Below, one piece after another: positions 8,090-18,507 of a stretch of DNA of 55,918 bases. The position numbers were made by a program, and so were the translations under genes. Position 1 is the first letter of the stretch, and each line of letters begins with the position of its first letter. Under the pieces are notes generated by a model. The model was not told the DNA's origin. It worked only from the letters and a program-made list of their open reading frames with translations, and did no database searches. This DNA is from a bacterium (GTDB lineage: Bacteria > Actinomycetota > Acidimicrobiia > Acidimicrobiales > Ilumatobacteraceae): assembly GCA_029977615.1 (NCBI GenBank), contig JAPOKO010000007.1, forward strand, positions 1-55,918, read 5' to 3'.

Positions 8090-9169
8090 ATGAAAGCAGC
8101 CGTTTGTCGCGAATTTGGAAAGCCACTTGTCATTGAAGAAGTGACGCTTGCAGATGCTGGCCCAGGCGAAGTGAAGGTCAAACTGTCAGCGGTTGCAATT
8201 TGTCATAGCGACATCACCTATGCAGACGGACACTGGGGTGGAACATTGCCGGCGGTCTACGGCCACGAATGCGCAGGAGTAGTTGAAACCGTTGGAGAAG
8301 GCGTCACCACGGTAAAAGTAGGAGACCATGTCGTTGTCACACTGATTCGTTCATGCGGACATTGCCATGGATGCAGCATGGGTAACCCAGTTACGTGTTC
8401 AACTCAGTTCCCACTCGATGCTGCATCGCCGATCAAGGACAAAGATGGCAAGCCAGTTGTGCAGAGTATGCGCACCGGTGGGTTTGCAGAGAAAGTTTTG
8501 GTGCATGAATCACAATGCGTAACAGTGCCCAAGAACATCAAGATGGCAAGCGCGTCATTGTTGGCTTGTGGCGTTATCACGGGTTTTGGTGCGGTAACCA
8601 ACACGGCGAAAGTTCCTGCTGGAAGCCACGTTGTGGTTATTGGAACAGGCGGCGTTGGACTGAACTCCATTCAAGGAGCACATGTCAGTGGTGCACGCAC
8701 GGTTATTGCCATCGACGTTGTAGACAGCAAGATTGAAGCAGCGAAGGGCTTTGGAGCAACGCACGGCATCAACTCGAAAACAGAAGATGTTGCAGCTCGT
8801 GTACTTGAAATTACCGATGGACGTGGCGCAGATTACGTGTTCGTCACCGTCGGTGTGAAGTCGGCATTCGACTCTTCGTATGGAATGCTTGCGAAGAGTG
8901 GTTCGGTTGTTTTGGTTGGAATGCCAGCAAGTGGCGTGATGTCAGAAATTGATCCAGGAACTATGGCTGCATACAGCCAAAACATCCTCGGATCAAAGAT
9001 GGGAAGCGCTCGTATCCAGGTAGACATTCCAAACTTGGTTGACTTGTACGGCCAAGGTCGTGTGAAGCTTGACGAACTTGTTACCAAGACATACCCAATT
9101 GAACAAATCAACGAAGCAATCGACGCAGTAAAGCGCGGCGAAGCACTTCGAAACGTCATCGTTTTCTAA
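8090..9169 (+). CDS. Zinc-dependent medium-chain alcohol dehydrogenase
   Basis: The 359-residue protein is an MDR alcohol dehydrogenase. Catalytic zinc ligands are Cys38 (AICHSD) and His59-Glu60 (YGHECAG); structural zinc ligands are Cys89, Cys92, Cys95 and Cys103 (CGHCHGCSMGNPVTC). The NAD-binding motif is VVVIGTGGVGLNS and an Asp follows at the end of the next strand (AIDVVD), favouring NAD(H). AAGAAGGAA precedes the ATG. The dehydratase gene starts one base after its stop, a strong sign of a common transcript. It could oxidise a sugar, polyol or alcohol substrate of the cluster. Confidence 0.92.
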   Translation: MKAAVCREFGKPLVIEEVTLADAGPGEVKVKLSAVAICHSDITYADGHWGGTLPAVYGHECAGVVETVGEGVTTVKVGDHVVVTLIRSCGHCHGCSMGNPVTCSTQFPLDAASPIKDKDGKPVVQSMRTGGFAEKVLVHESQCVTVPKNIKMASASLLACGVITGFGAVTNTAKVPAGSHVVVIGTGGVGLNSIQGAHVSGARTVIAIDVVDSKIEAAKGFGATHGINSKTEDVAARVLEITDGRGADYVFVTVGVKSAFDSSYGMLAKSGSVVLVGMPASGVMSEIDPGTMAAYSQNILGSKMGSARIQVDIPNLVDLYGQGRVKLDELVTKTYPIEQINEAIDAVKRGEALRNVIVF

Positions 9170-9170
9170 T

Positions 9171-10376
9171 ATGAAAATCGTCGACATCAAGACATTCGTG
9201 GTGGGTAATCCACCGCCACGATTCGGTGGTCGTTATTTCATCTTCGTAAAGCTCACCACCGACACTGGCATTTCCGGAATTGGCGAAATTTACACAGCAA
9301 CGTATTCGCCACACTTGGTAGCGAAAATGGCAGAGGAAATTGCAGCGCGACACGTCATTGGTGCCGATCCGTTTCATATTGAACACATGTGGCGCAATGT
9401 GTATGGCCGTGGATATGCACATCGCCCAGACCTCACCACGGGTGGAATCGTTTCTGGTTTGGAAATGGCCATGTGGGATATTTGCGGGAAAGAAACTGGC
9501 AAACCTGTCTACGAACTACTTGGTGGTCGCGTACACGAAAAACTTCGTGCCTATACGTACCTGTATCCACCGGTTGGTGTCGACGTGTATGCAGACGATC
9601 CTGTGTATAGCGACCCCGATGCTGCTGCTGAGTGTGCAGTGCGCGAAGTGGAGCGTGGTTTCACGGGAGTGAAATTCGACCCAGCTGGTCGCTACTCGGT
9701 GTACGACGGTCGTCAGCCAGCATTGCACGCAATGGACTTATCCGAAAAGATGGTGCGTGCGGTTCGTGAAGCAATAGGCGATCGTGCCGACATTTTGTTT
9801 GGCACGCACGGTCAATTCACCGCATCGGGTGCAATCCGTTTAGCAAAGAAACTCGAAAAGTACGACCCGCTGTGGTTTGAAGAACCGTGCCCACCAGACA
9901 GCCCAGACGAAATTGCCAAAGTTGCTCGCGCAACCAGCATTCCAATTTCTGCAGGTGAGCGTTTAACGACGAAGTACGAGTTCCATCAATTGCTGAAGAC
10001 TGGTGCGGCCTCAATCTTGCAACCAAACCTGGGTCGCTGTGGCGGATTGCTGGAAGGCAAGAAGATTGCAAGCATGGCCGAGGTGTATCACGCGCAAATT
10101 GCGCCTCACCTGTACTGCGGTCCGGTGGTTGCTGCAGCAAATATTCAACTGGCAACCTGTACACCGAACTTCTTAATTCTTGAAACCATTCAGGGTTGGC
10201 AGGGTTTCCATTCCGAATTAGTGAAAACCTCAATCAAATTCGAAAATGGGTTCATCATTCCACCGTCCGAACCTGGTCTTGGTATCGAACTGAACGAAAC
10301 CGTTGCGCTTGCAAACCCATACATGGGTAGCGAATTGCATCTGGAGATGAGTTCGGTTCCAGCAACTTTGCTATAA
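9171..10376 (+). CDS. Mandelate racemase/muconate lactonizing enzyme family dehydratase
   Basis: The 401-residue protein belongs to the enolase superfamily. N-terminal capping domain residues 1-120; barrel motifs include GVKFDPAG near 166-173, FGTHGQFTASG with His213, LWFEEPCPPDSP with Glu237/238, ISAGERLTT with Glu263 and APHLYCGPV with His313. This is close to galactonate/gluconate-type acid-sugar dehydratases, except that the third-strand motif reads GTHGQ where many have DxHG, so one usual metal ligand appears replaced. Expected chemistry is removal of water from a sugar acid to a 2-keto-3-deoxy acid. It is tightly linked to genes on both sides (1 and 3 bases). Confidence 0.88.
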   Translation: MKIVDIKTFVVGNPPPRFGGRYFIFVKLTTDTGISGIGEIYTATYSPHLVAKMAEEIAARHVIGADPFHIEHMWRNVYGRGYAHRPDLTTGGIVSGLEMAMWDICGKETGKPVYELLGGRVHEKLRAYTYLYPPVGVDVYADDPVYSDPDAAAECAVREVERGFTGVKFDPAGRYSVYDGRQPALHAMDLSEKMVRAVREAIGDRADILFGTHGQFTASGAIRLAKKLEKYDPLWFEEPCPPDSPDEIAKVARATSIPISAGERLTTKYEFHQLLKTGAASILQPNLGRCGGLLEGKKIASMAEVYHAQIAPHLYCGPVVAAANIQLATCTPNFLILETIQGWQGFHSELVKTSIKFENGFIIPPSEPGLGIELNETVALANPYMGSELHLEMSSVPATLL

Positions 10377-10379
10377 GAC

Positions 10380-11750
10380 GTGATGCATACTTCGTCCACA
10401 CCTGTGTGGCGGGACGGAATGTCGCCATTACCGCGGCAGCAATTGCTGAACGACATAGATGTTGATGTAGCCATTATTGGAGCTGGCTATACAGGCCTAT
10501 GGACTGCGTATTACTTAACGCAAATGAATTCCAAGTTGTCAATTGCAATTATTGAGTCAGAGTTTGTTGGCTTTGGTGGTAGTGGACGAAATGGTGGCTG
10601 GTGTAGCGCATTCCTGCCGATGTCTCCAACTGAAATGGCTGATCGACATGGAAAAGACGCCATGCAATTCATTCAACGCGAAATGTTTGCAACGATTGCA
10701 GAGATTGCCAAGATTACGGAGTTAGAGGGAATTGACTGCGATTTCCAGCAAGGTGGAACCATTACGTCCGCATCAAGTACTGCGCATATCCAACGAGTGA
10801 AAGATTATGTAGCCGAATGGCGCGCATCAGGATTTGATGAATCAGATATCCGCTGGGAAGGTGCTGATGAAATTGAAAAACGATTGCGAACAGCAAAAAC
10901 TTATGGAGGAATGTATAGCCCTCATTGTGCCGTTATTCATCCGTGGAAACTTGTGCAAGGTATCGCTCGGGTATTAGAGGCTCGTGGCGTCACAATTTAT
11001 GAACGGTCGCGTGTACTGAATGTAGAACAACGCAGAGTGCATACAATTCGTGCAACGGTTAATGCGCGATGGGTCGTGCAGGCAGTTGAATCTTTCGCGT
11101 CACAGATGAAGCAAAGAAAACGAAGCATTATTCCTTTGTATTCGCTAATGGTGGCAACGGAGCCGATTCCTGCCCATGTATGGAAAGAGATTGGTTGGAG
11201 TAATCGAGAGACTTTTGCTGATGGACGCAACATGGTTACTTATGCGCAACGTACTGCCGATAATCGAATTGCATTTGGCGGACGTGGAGCTCCGTACCAC
11301 TTAGGTTCGCGAATTTCTCCGAAATTTGATGTGAATGAAAAGATTCATGACCAACTTCGCGAAACTGTTCGAGAAACGTTTCCTGCACTTGGCGATGTGA
11401 AATTCACCCATCAATGGGGTGGGCCGATTGGCGCGTCACGTGACTGGCATGCATTCGCCAATGTTGACCACAAAAATGGCCTGTGTTCAGGCGGCGGATA
11501 CGTGGGCGATGGTGTTGCCCTGTCAAATTTGATAGCACGAACTTTGGTGTATCAAATGCTCAATTATGAAAGTCCTCTTACACGATCTCTATTGGTCAAC
11601 CACCATGCGCGCGAGTGGGAGTTGGAACCGATCCGGTGGATAGGGATAAATGGCTTACTGAAGTTGACTGAAATTGCCGATGCGCGAGAGCTTCGGTCCG
11701 GAGTGCCATCATCTCGGATTATTGCGCTTCGTGACAGTTTTTTGAGTTGA
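10380..11750 (+). CDS. FAD-dependent oxidoreductase of the DAO family (PuuB/DadA-like)
   Basis: The 456-residue protein starts GTG-ATG (10380 or 10383) and has the dinucleotide-binding motif DVAIIGAGYTGLWTAYYL near residue 26, then GFGGSGRNGGW, the FAD-contacting segment common in gamma-glutamylputrescine oxidases and related amine oxidases, and near the C-terminus GGGYVGDGVALSN. Members oxidise secondary or primary amines to imine plus H2O2. Together with the aldehyde dehydrogenase at the start of the cluster this would fit amine catabolism, but the exact substrate is not visible. Base use looks somewhat more AT-rich than the neighbours, by eye only. Confidence 0.87.
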   Translation: MMHTSSTPVWRDGMSPLPRQQLLNDIDVDVAIIGAGYTGLWTAYYLTQMNSKLSIAIIESEFVGFGGSGRNGGWCSAFLPMSPTEMADRHGKDAMQFIQREMFATIAEIAKITELEGIDCDFQQGGTITSASSTAHIQRVKDYVAEWRASGFDESDIRWEGADEIEKRLRTAKTYGGMYSPHCAVIHPWKLVQGIARVLEARGVTIYERSRVLNVEQRRVHTIRATVNARWVVQAVESFASQMKQRKRSIIPLYSLMVATEPIPAHVWKEIGWSNRETFADGRNMVTYAQRTADNRIAFGGRGAPYHLGSRISPKFDVNEKIHDQLRETVRETFPALGDVKFTHQWGGPIGASRDWHAFANVDHKNGLCSGGGYVGDGVALSNLIARTLVYQMLNYESPLTRSLLVNHHAREWELEPIRWIGINGLLKLTEIADARELRSGVPSSRIIALRDSFLS

Positions 11751-11756
11751 AGTTGC

Positions 11757-11762
11757 CATAAT
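11757..11762 (+). promoter_or_regulatory. Putative -10 hexamer (CATAAT) for the cupin gene
   Basis: CATAAT ends 6 bases before ATG 11769 without a Shine-Dalgarno, suggesting a leaderless internal promoter in addition to read-through. Confidence 0.4.
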
Positions 11763-11768
11763 GCAGGC

Positions 11769-12128
11769 ATGACTATTTCATTTCGCGCACTAGAAATTCC
11801 TGCATCCCAACTTGCTGAAAAGCCATTAGGTCAGCCTTCTGCTGAGCCATTAACAGGCGAAATCATGACTCGTGCTCAAGTGTTTCTTGACAACGAAACC
11901 GTTACATCGGGAACATGGGAATGTGAGCCAGGTGCATCGCGTTGGGAGTTCACTACAAGAGGTGAAGTGATTTATGTAATTAAGGGAAGCATGACCGTGC
12001 ATGAAGACGGCGGCGAGCCAGTATTGCTTACAGTTGGTTCAAGTTGCATCTTCCCAATTGGCTGGAAGGGTGTGTGGACCGTTCACGAAACACTTCGCAA
12101 AGTGTTCGTGGTCTACCGCACCGCGTAA
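11769..12128 (+). CDS. Cupin-domain protein (DUF861/cupin_3 type)
   Basis: A 119-residue single-domain cupin. The core runs from SGTWECEPGASRWEFTTRGEV to the end with EVIYVIKGSMTVHEDGGEP and FPIGWKGVWTVHETLRKVF, matching the small cupin_3 family often found beside FAD amine/sarcosine-type oxidases and aldehyde dehydrogenases. Classical metal ligands (HxH) are not obvious, so it may bind a ligand without catalysis. It closes the catabolic run and is transcribed towards a converging aminotransferase gene 9 bases away. Confidence 0.82.
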   Translation: MTISFRALEIPASQLAEKPLGQPSAEPLTGEIMTRAQVFLDNETVTSGTWECEPGASRWEFTTRGEVIYVIKGSMTVHEDGGEPVLLTVGSSCIFPIGWKGVWTVHETLRKVFVVYRTA

Positions 12129-12137
12129 TTCTTCGAG

Positions 12138-13334
12138 CTAACGACTCGCGGATACAGCTTCTGCAGCCGCACGAATTCGAGAACCAGCTTCACGCAGCAC
12201 GGCTGCATCATTGGTCAGTGCAAGACGAATATGTCCTGCACCGCCTTTACCGAAGCTCTCACCTGGCATCACCACGATGTCGTGTTCGTTGATGAGCTTC
12301 CACGCAAACTCTTCGCCAGACATCCCCGTTTCGCGAATGTCCACCATGATGAACATGCCGCCTTCAGGCATGCGAGCCTTTGCCGCCGATGAACCTTCAA
12401 ATGCGCTGACGAGATGATGTGCGCGATCTCTAAATGCTGAACTGAGTCGCTCAACTTCTGGATGGCGCTGCGACAGTGCAACTGCAAGTGCATCTTCAAT
12501 GAATGGCTGTGAACCAAACAACATTGCTTCAGCAACAAGCACAAGTCGCGGCGTAACCTCTAGTTGGGAAGCAATCCAACCTGCGCGAAAGCCTGGTAGT
12601 GCATGCGACTTCGAAATAGACGACACGGCAAGTGTGCGATGACGCAGGTGTGGACGATCAAACGGAGAACAGAACGGCGCGCCGTAGGTGAGGTCGGCAT
12701 ACACCTCGTCAACAACTATCCAAAGGTCGTGACGCTCGCATACTTCGCCAATTTCATCAATTTCATTTTGTGACAACACTGCACCCGTTGGATTACTTGG
12801 CGTGTTCAACAACAGAACACGTGATCGCGGTGTAATCGCTGCTTCAATTTGCTTCGCGGTCACATGAAAGCCGTCTTCTGGAAGCGTTGGAACAGGAACA
12901 AATGTTGCACCCGATGCTGCAACGAGGCCTTCGTAGGTGGCGTAGTACGGATCTGGAACTAATACTTCGTCGCCGCTTTGCACCAATGTCATCAACACGG
13001 TGCACAATCCGTTTTGTGTTCCTGCGGTGTACACAATTTGATCGGGCGAAACTTCTTGTCCCGACCGACGCGAGAGGTGAGCGGCTATTGCGTCGAGTGC
13101 AACTTGTTCGCCTTGGCCCGCTGCGTACTTCAGTCGGCCTCCACGCATTGATGCAACTGCTTGATCAAGCACGCTTGCAGGCGGTGGTAAGTCGGGTTCG
13201 CCAATGGAAAGAAAGGTCACCTTTTTGCCAGCAGCAGCGCGATCGAGGCCCTCAACATGCACCGCCCATTTCGCTGCACCGAGTCCGGAGAGGCGATCGG
13301 AGATCGGCGCAAACCGTGAAGGCGTGTTTTTCAC
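12138..13334 (-). CDS. Class I/II PLP-dependent aminotransferase
   Basis: The 398-residue protein is a fold-type-I aminotransferase (aspartate aminotransferase superfamily, DapC/ArgD-unrelated class). Visible motifs: VYTAGTQNGLCTVLMTL (PLP phosphate loop), LLNTPSNPTGAVLS (Asn contacting PLP), IVVDEVYADLTY (Asp contacting the pyridine N) and SSISKSHALPGFRAGW, where the Lys forms the Schiff base. The substrate-carboxylate Arg is in GHIRLALTND. Start is a GTG 6 bases after TAGTTT, thus probably leaderless. It lies just downstream of ssrA on the same strand (26 bases), so read-through from ssrA is conceivable. Confidence 0.9.
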   Translation of the reverse strand: MKNTPSRFAPISDRLSGLGAAKWAVHVEGLDRAAAGKKVTFLSIGEPDLPPPASVLDQAVASMRGGRLKYAAGQGEQVALDAIAAHLSRRSGQEVSPDQIVYTAGTQNGLCTVLMTLVQSGDEVLVPDPYYATYEGLVAASGATFVPVPTLPEDGFHVTAKQIEAAITPRSRVLLLNTPSNPTGAVLSQNEIDEIGEVCERHDLWIVVDEVYADLTYGAPFCSPFDRPHLRHRTLAVSSISKSHALPGFRAGWIASQLEVTPRLVLVAEAMLFGSQPFIEDALAVALSQRHPEVERLSSAFRDRAHHLVSAFEGSSAAKARMPEGGMFIMVDIRETGMSGEEFAWKLINEHDIVVMPGESFGKGGAGHIRLALTNDAAVLREAGSRIRAAAEAVSASR

Positions 13335-13340
13335 ACCTCA

Positions 13341-13346
13341 AAACTA
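13341..13346 (-). promoter_or_regulatory. Putative -10 hexamer (TAGTTT) for the aminotransferase gene
   Basis: Minus-strand TAGTTT followed after 6 bases by the GTG at 13334, in the short gap behind the ssrA 3' end. Confidence 0.45.
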
Positions 13347-13360
13347 CCGTTTGCAACTAG

Positions 13361-13741
13361 TGGAGCTGGGGGGAATCGAACCCCCGTCCATCAGCCGTTG
13401 AACGCCCGTGATACGACCATTCCCGACACTGTTGCTACGCAGCAACATCGGCGGGTCGATTGGTTAATGCCGAAGCACTAACCCGCGGAATGTCTTTCCA
13501 TTCGGTCATTGGTCTTTCACAACGTCATCGGTCTTTCCCAATGTCATTCCCCGCTTCTGTTGCCGGGCTGCGGTGAATTGGCCCCGTGCGACCTTGCGGC
13601 TCACGGTTGCTCTCTACCCCCTAATTAGGCGGCGAGAGCGAACTGCTTGTTGGCAGTTGTTTTTTTGCCCCGTTTTACGAGTCTGAGCAACTCGGGTCGC
13701 ACGCTCGGCCAGCGACACTGACGTCGAAACCTGTCAGCCCC
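13361..13741 (-). ncRNA. ssrA: Transfer-messenger RNA (tmRNA)
   Basis: The 5' end GGGGCTGACAGGTTTCGACG and the 3' end GGGGGTTCGATTCCCCCCAG-CTCCA form the tRNA-like domain: acceptor GGGGCUG pairs with CAGCUCC (one G-U), and the T-arm is a 5-bp stem with TTCGATT loop. CCA is not encoded beyond the discriminator A. Length about 381 bases. A tag reading frame ending in ALAA and TAA lies inside, at the expected distance from the 5' end. tmRNA, charged with Ala and bound to SmpB, releases stalled ribosomes and marks the unfinished protein for proteolysis. It is transcribed in the same direction as smpB, furA and katG. Confidence 0.97.
13625..13654 (-). other. tmRNA proteolysis-tag reading frame (ANKQFALAA)
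   Basis: Nine codons followed by TAA encode ANKQFALAA; with the Ala carried by tmRNA the added tag would be AANKQFALAA. The resume codon GCC is at nucleotide 88 from the 5' end, close to the Escherichia coli (about 90) and Bacillus (about 87) positions, and is preceded by AACAACU, similar to the Bacillus context. An earlier in-frame GGC at nucleotide 73 is the alternative resume codon. Confidence 0.8.
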
Positions 13742-13791
13742 GTTAACTTTGCTTGCGCAGTCAGTGTAGGGCAGAGGTGTATCAATAATGT

Positions 13792-13826
13792 AAAAGGCCC
13801 TGCAGTTTTTCACTGCAGGGCCTTTT
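13792..13826 (-). terminator. Strong intrinsic terminator after katG
   Basis: A perfect 14-bp inverted repeat (AAAAGGCCCTGCAG and its complement) with a 7-base loop, ending in a T run on either strand. It sits 16 bases after the katG stop and about 50 bases before the ssrA 5' end, so it should insulate ssrA from katG transcription. Confidence 0.85.
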
Positions 13827-13842
13827 GTGCAGAAGGTATGAA

Positions 13843-16469
<2,627 letters not shown>

Positions 16470-16476
16470 GAAATGG

Positions 16477-16505
16477 ATAATATCATTATTTGGACATAGT
16501 CCAAA
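16477..16505 (-). promoter_or_regulatory. furA-katG promoter with overlapping palindromic operator
   Basis: On the minus strand TATTAT (16482-16477) lies 7 bases before the furA ATG, so the mRNA is likely leaderless. Immediately upstream, 16489-16505 is the perfect palindrome TTTGGAC-ATA-GTCCAAA (7-3-7), placed over the -35/spacer region where a bound Fur dimer would block RNA polymerase. The TTTGGAC half-site assignment to FurA is inferred from position. Confidence 0.65.
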
Positions 16506-16529
16506 ATTGTGCTCAAAGAAATAATTGGC

Positions 16530-17030
16530 TTATTGCGCTTGTTTCTTCTGGCGCCCAGCCTCACGACGCATTTCAAGTTCAGATTCCTTTTTTGCAATGG
16601 CCTGACGTCGGTCTGCTTTTTGGCGACCTTTGGCTAGAGCGATGTCTACCTTCACCCGACCTTTGCTGAAGCGAACTTCAAGCGGAACGATGGTGAGGCG
16701 TTCTTTGTTAATGCGGTCTTGCATTCGGCGAATTTGCTCGCGGTGGAGGAGCAACTTACGGCGGCGCATGGGTTCATGTGCGCCAACTCCGTGGGCAAAT
16801 GCATATGAAGCAATATGAATTCCGTCAAGCCACATTTCACCGTTCACCACGTGCGCATAGGCATCGGCAAGTTGCACCTGGCCAGAACGCACGCTTTTCA
16901 CTTCGCTTCCAAGCAGCACAATGCCGGCCTCAACCACATCCACAATGGTGTAGTCGTGCCTGGCCTTACGATTACTGGCAACCACCCGGTCGAGGTGTTC
17001 CCGCTCGCTCTGCTTGTTTTGCGCGTTCAT
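16530..17030 (-). CDS. smpB: SsrA-binding protein SmpB
   Basis: The 166-residue protein has the SmpB beta-barrel: NRKARHDYTIVDVVEAGIVL, GSEVKSVRSGQVQLADAYAH and HIASYAFAHGVGAHEPMRRRKLLLH, followed by the basic C-terminal tail (KGRQKADRRQAIAKKESELEMRREAGRQKKQAQ in pieces) that enters the empty mRNA channel of a stalled ribosome. SmpB binds the tRNA-like domain of tmRNA. The ssrA gene is 2.8 kb downstream on the same strand, with furA-katG between. No -10/leaderless pattern was found at its start, and no strong Shine-Dalgarno. Confidence 0.97.
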   Translation of the reverse strand: MNAQNKQSEREHLDRVVASNRKARHDYTIVDVVEAGIVLLGSEVKSVRSGQVQLADAYAHVVNGEMWLDGIHIASYAFAHGVGAHEPMRRRKLLLHREQIRRMQDRINKERLTIVPLEVRFSKGRVKVDIALAKGRQKADRRQAIAKKESELEMRREAGRQKKQAQ

Positions 17031-17067
17031 AACGTTCGTTTCAGCATACGGGTAGCCTGAAATTGCG

Positions 17068-17487
17068 ATGAGTACTCAAACCACACTTTTGATCTCACCT
17101 CAGGTGATGCAATCAATTGGCGAGCACGCTATTTCGTGTTATCCGGAAGAAGCGTGTGGGCTCTTGGTTGGCAATCTTTCATCAAGTGAAGTGCTTGAAT
17201 TTCACGCATGCGAGAACATTGCGCATTCGGCCAAGGTGTACACCATTAATCCGAAGCAGCATTTGGTGATTGAACGAAACGCAGAGGACGCTGGCCTGGA
17301 AGTTGTTGGAGTGGTGCATAGCCACACCCACACCGAGGCGTATCCAAGCTCGACCGATGTAGCCCAAGCTCCAGACCCAGGTTGGCACTACATGATCGTC
17401 ACGTTGAAGCGTGGGGTTCCCGAACCGCGGAATTTCCGCATTATTGATGGGGTTATTTCCGAAACGGCAATTCAGGAGCACAACTGA
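17068..17487 (+). CDS. mec: JAMM/MPN-domain metallopeptidase (Mec-like)
   Basis: The 139-residue protein carries the JAMM zinc motif: Glu in YPEEACGLLVG, then VVHSHTHTEAYPSSTDVAQA giving HxH-x10-D. In mycobacteria the orthologue Mec removes cysteine from the C-terminus of the sulfur carrier CysO after CysM has added it. Here cysM follows 35 bases downstream, but the cysO gene that normally sits between them is absent. Divergent from smpB with 37 bases between starts. A TAGCCT lies 9 bases before the ATG. Confidence 0.88.
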   Translation: MSTQTTLLISPQVMQSIGEHAISCYPEEACGLLVGNLSSSEVLEFHACENIAHSAKVYTINPKQHLVIERNAEDAGLEVVGVVHSHTHTEAYPSSTDVAQAPDPGWHYMIVTLKRGVPEPRNFRIIDGVISETAIQEHN

Positions 17488-17508
17488 TCATCGGCCTTTT
17501 TTCAGGGC

Positions 17509-17514
17509 TAGAAT
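17509..17514 (+). promoter_or_regulatory. Putative -10 hexamer (TAGAAT) for cysM
   Basis: TAGAAT ends 8 bases before ATG 17523; no ribosome-binding site is seen. Suggests cysM has its own leaderless transcript besides read-through from mec. Confidence 0.45.
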
Positions 17515-17522
17515 TATGACTA

Positions 17523-18500
17523 ATGCAGTCAACAATCACTAGCTCGCGAATGAAGATCAATGAGAGCGTCCTCGACCTCATTGGCAATACGCCTGTTGTT
17601 GATGTCAGCAATTTGTCACCGAACCCGCGCGTGAAGTTGATGGCCAAGCTTGAAGGCCAAAACCCATTCGGCTCAGTAAAAGATCGAATTGCAAAGTCCA
17701 TGATTGAGCAAGCGATTGCCGACGGAAAATTAAAGCCTGGTCAGCGCATCATGGAGCCTTCCTCGGGTAACACTGGAATTGCACTTGCGGCGATTGCGGC
17801 AGTGAAGGGCAACCCGATCACCATCTTGATGCCCGAAAGTGTTTCCATCGAACGTCGTCAAATGCTTGAAGTGTTTGGCGCTGAAATCATTTTGACTCCA
17901 GGACCTGAAGGTTCAAATGGAGCAGTGCGTCGTGCAGAAGCGTTGTCTGCAGAACATCCTGAGTGGTGCTTCATGCATCAGTACCAAAACGATGCAAACC
18001 CTCGCGCGCACTACAACACAACTGGCCCAGAAATTTGGCGAGATGTTCCAGAAGTAACGCATTTTGTTGCGGGCCTCGGAACCAGTGGAACGCTCATGGG
18101 TGTTGGTCGCTATCTCAAAGAACAGAATGCAGAAGTAAAGATTGTTGCGGTAGAACCACCTCTGGGTGAGCGCGTTGAAGGGCTACGCAACTTAGATGAA
18201 GGTTACATTCCGCCAATTTTTGAAAACTGGCACGGTATCAATTTGCTCGATCGCAAACGGGTTGTTCGTCCGCGCGAGAGTTTGGAGATGACTCGCCGTT
18301 TGGTTCGCGAATGCGGAATCTTCGCTGGCATCTCGTCTGGTGCATCACTTGCTGGAGCGTTGAAGGTTGCAAGTGAAATTGATGAAGGAACCATTGTGTT
18401 CATTGTGTGCGATGGCGGATGGAAGTATTTGTCAACTGGTGCTTACACCGATGACCTCGATGCTGCAGAAGCCGCAGCTGAGAAAATCATTTACTTCTAG
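17523..18500 (+). CDS. cysM: Cysteine synthase of the CysM (O-phosphoserine) type
   Basis: The 325-residue protein is a fold-type-II PLP enzyme. PLP Lys53 lies in NPFGSVKDR, the phosphate/substrate loop reads EPSSGNTGIALA, and GLGTSGTLMGVGR binds the cofactor phosphate. It matches mycobacterial CysM rather than CysK: the segment EGLRNLDEGYIPP contains the Arg known there to bind O-phosphoserine, and the C-terminus WKYLSTGAYTDDLDAAE is the CysM-specific lid. Expected reaction: O-phosphoserine plus a sulfur donor to cysteine. In mycobacteria the donor is thiocarboxylated CysO; that carrier is not found here. An internal ATG at 17550 is an alternative start. Confidence 0.9.
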   Translation: MQSTITSSRMKINESVLDLIGNTPVVDVSNLSPNPRVKLMAKLEGQNPFGSVKDRIAKSMIEQAIADGKLKPGQRIMEPSSGNTGIALAAIAAVKGNPITILMPESVSIERRQMLEVFGAEIILTPGPEGSNGAVRRAEALSAEHPEWCFMHQYQNDANPRAHYNTTGPEIWRDVPEVTHFVAGLGTSGTLMGVGRYLKEQNAEVKIVAVEPPLGERVEGLRNLDEGYIPPIFENWHGINLLDRKRVVRPRESLEMTRRLVRECGIFAGISSGASLAGALKVASEIDEGTIVFIVCDGGWKYLSTGAYTDDLDAAEAAAEKIIYF

Positions 18501-18507
18501 TTGCGCG

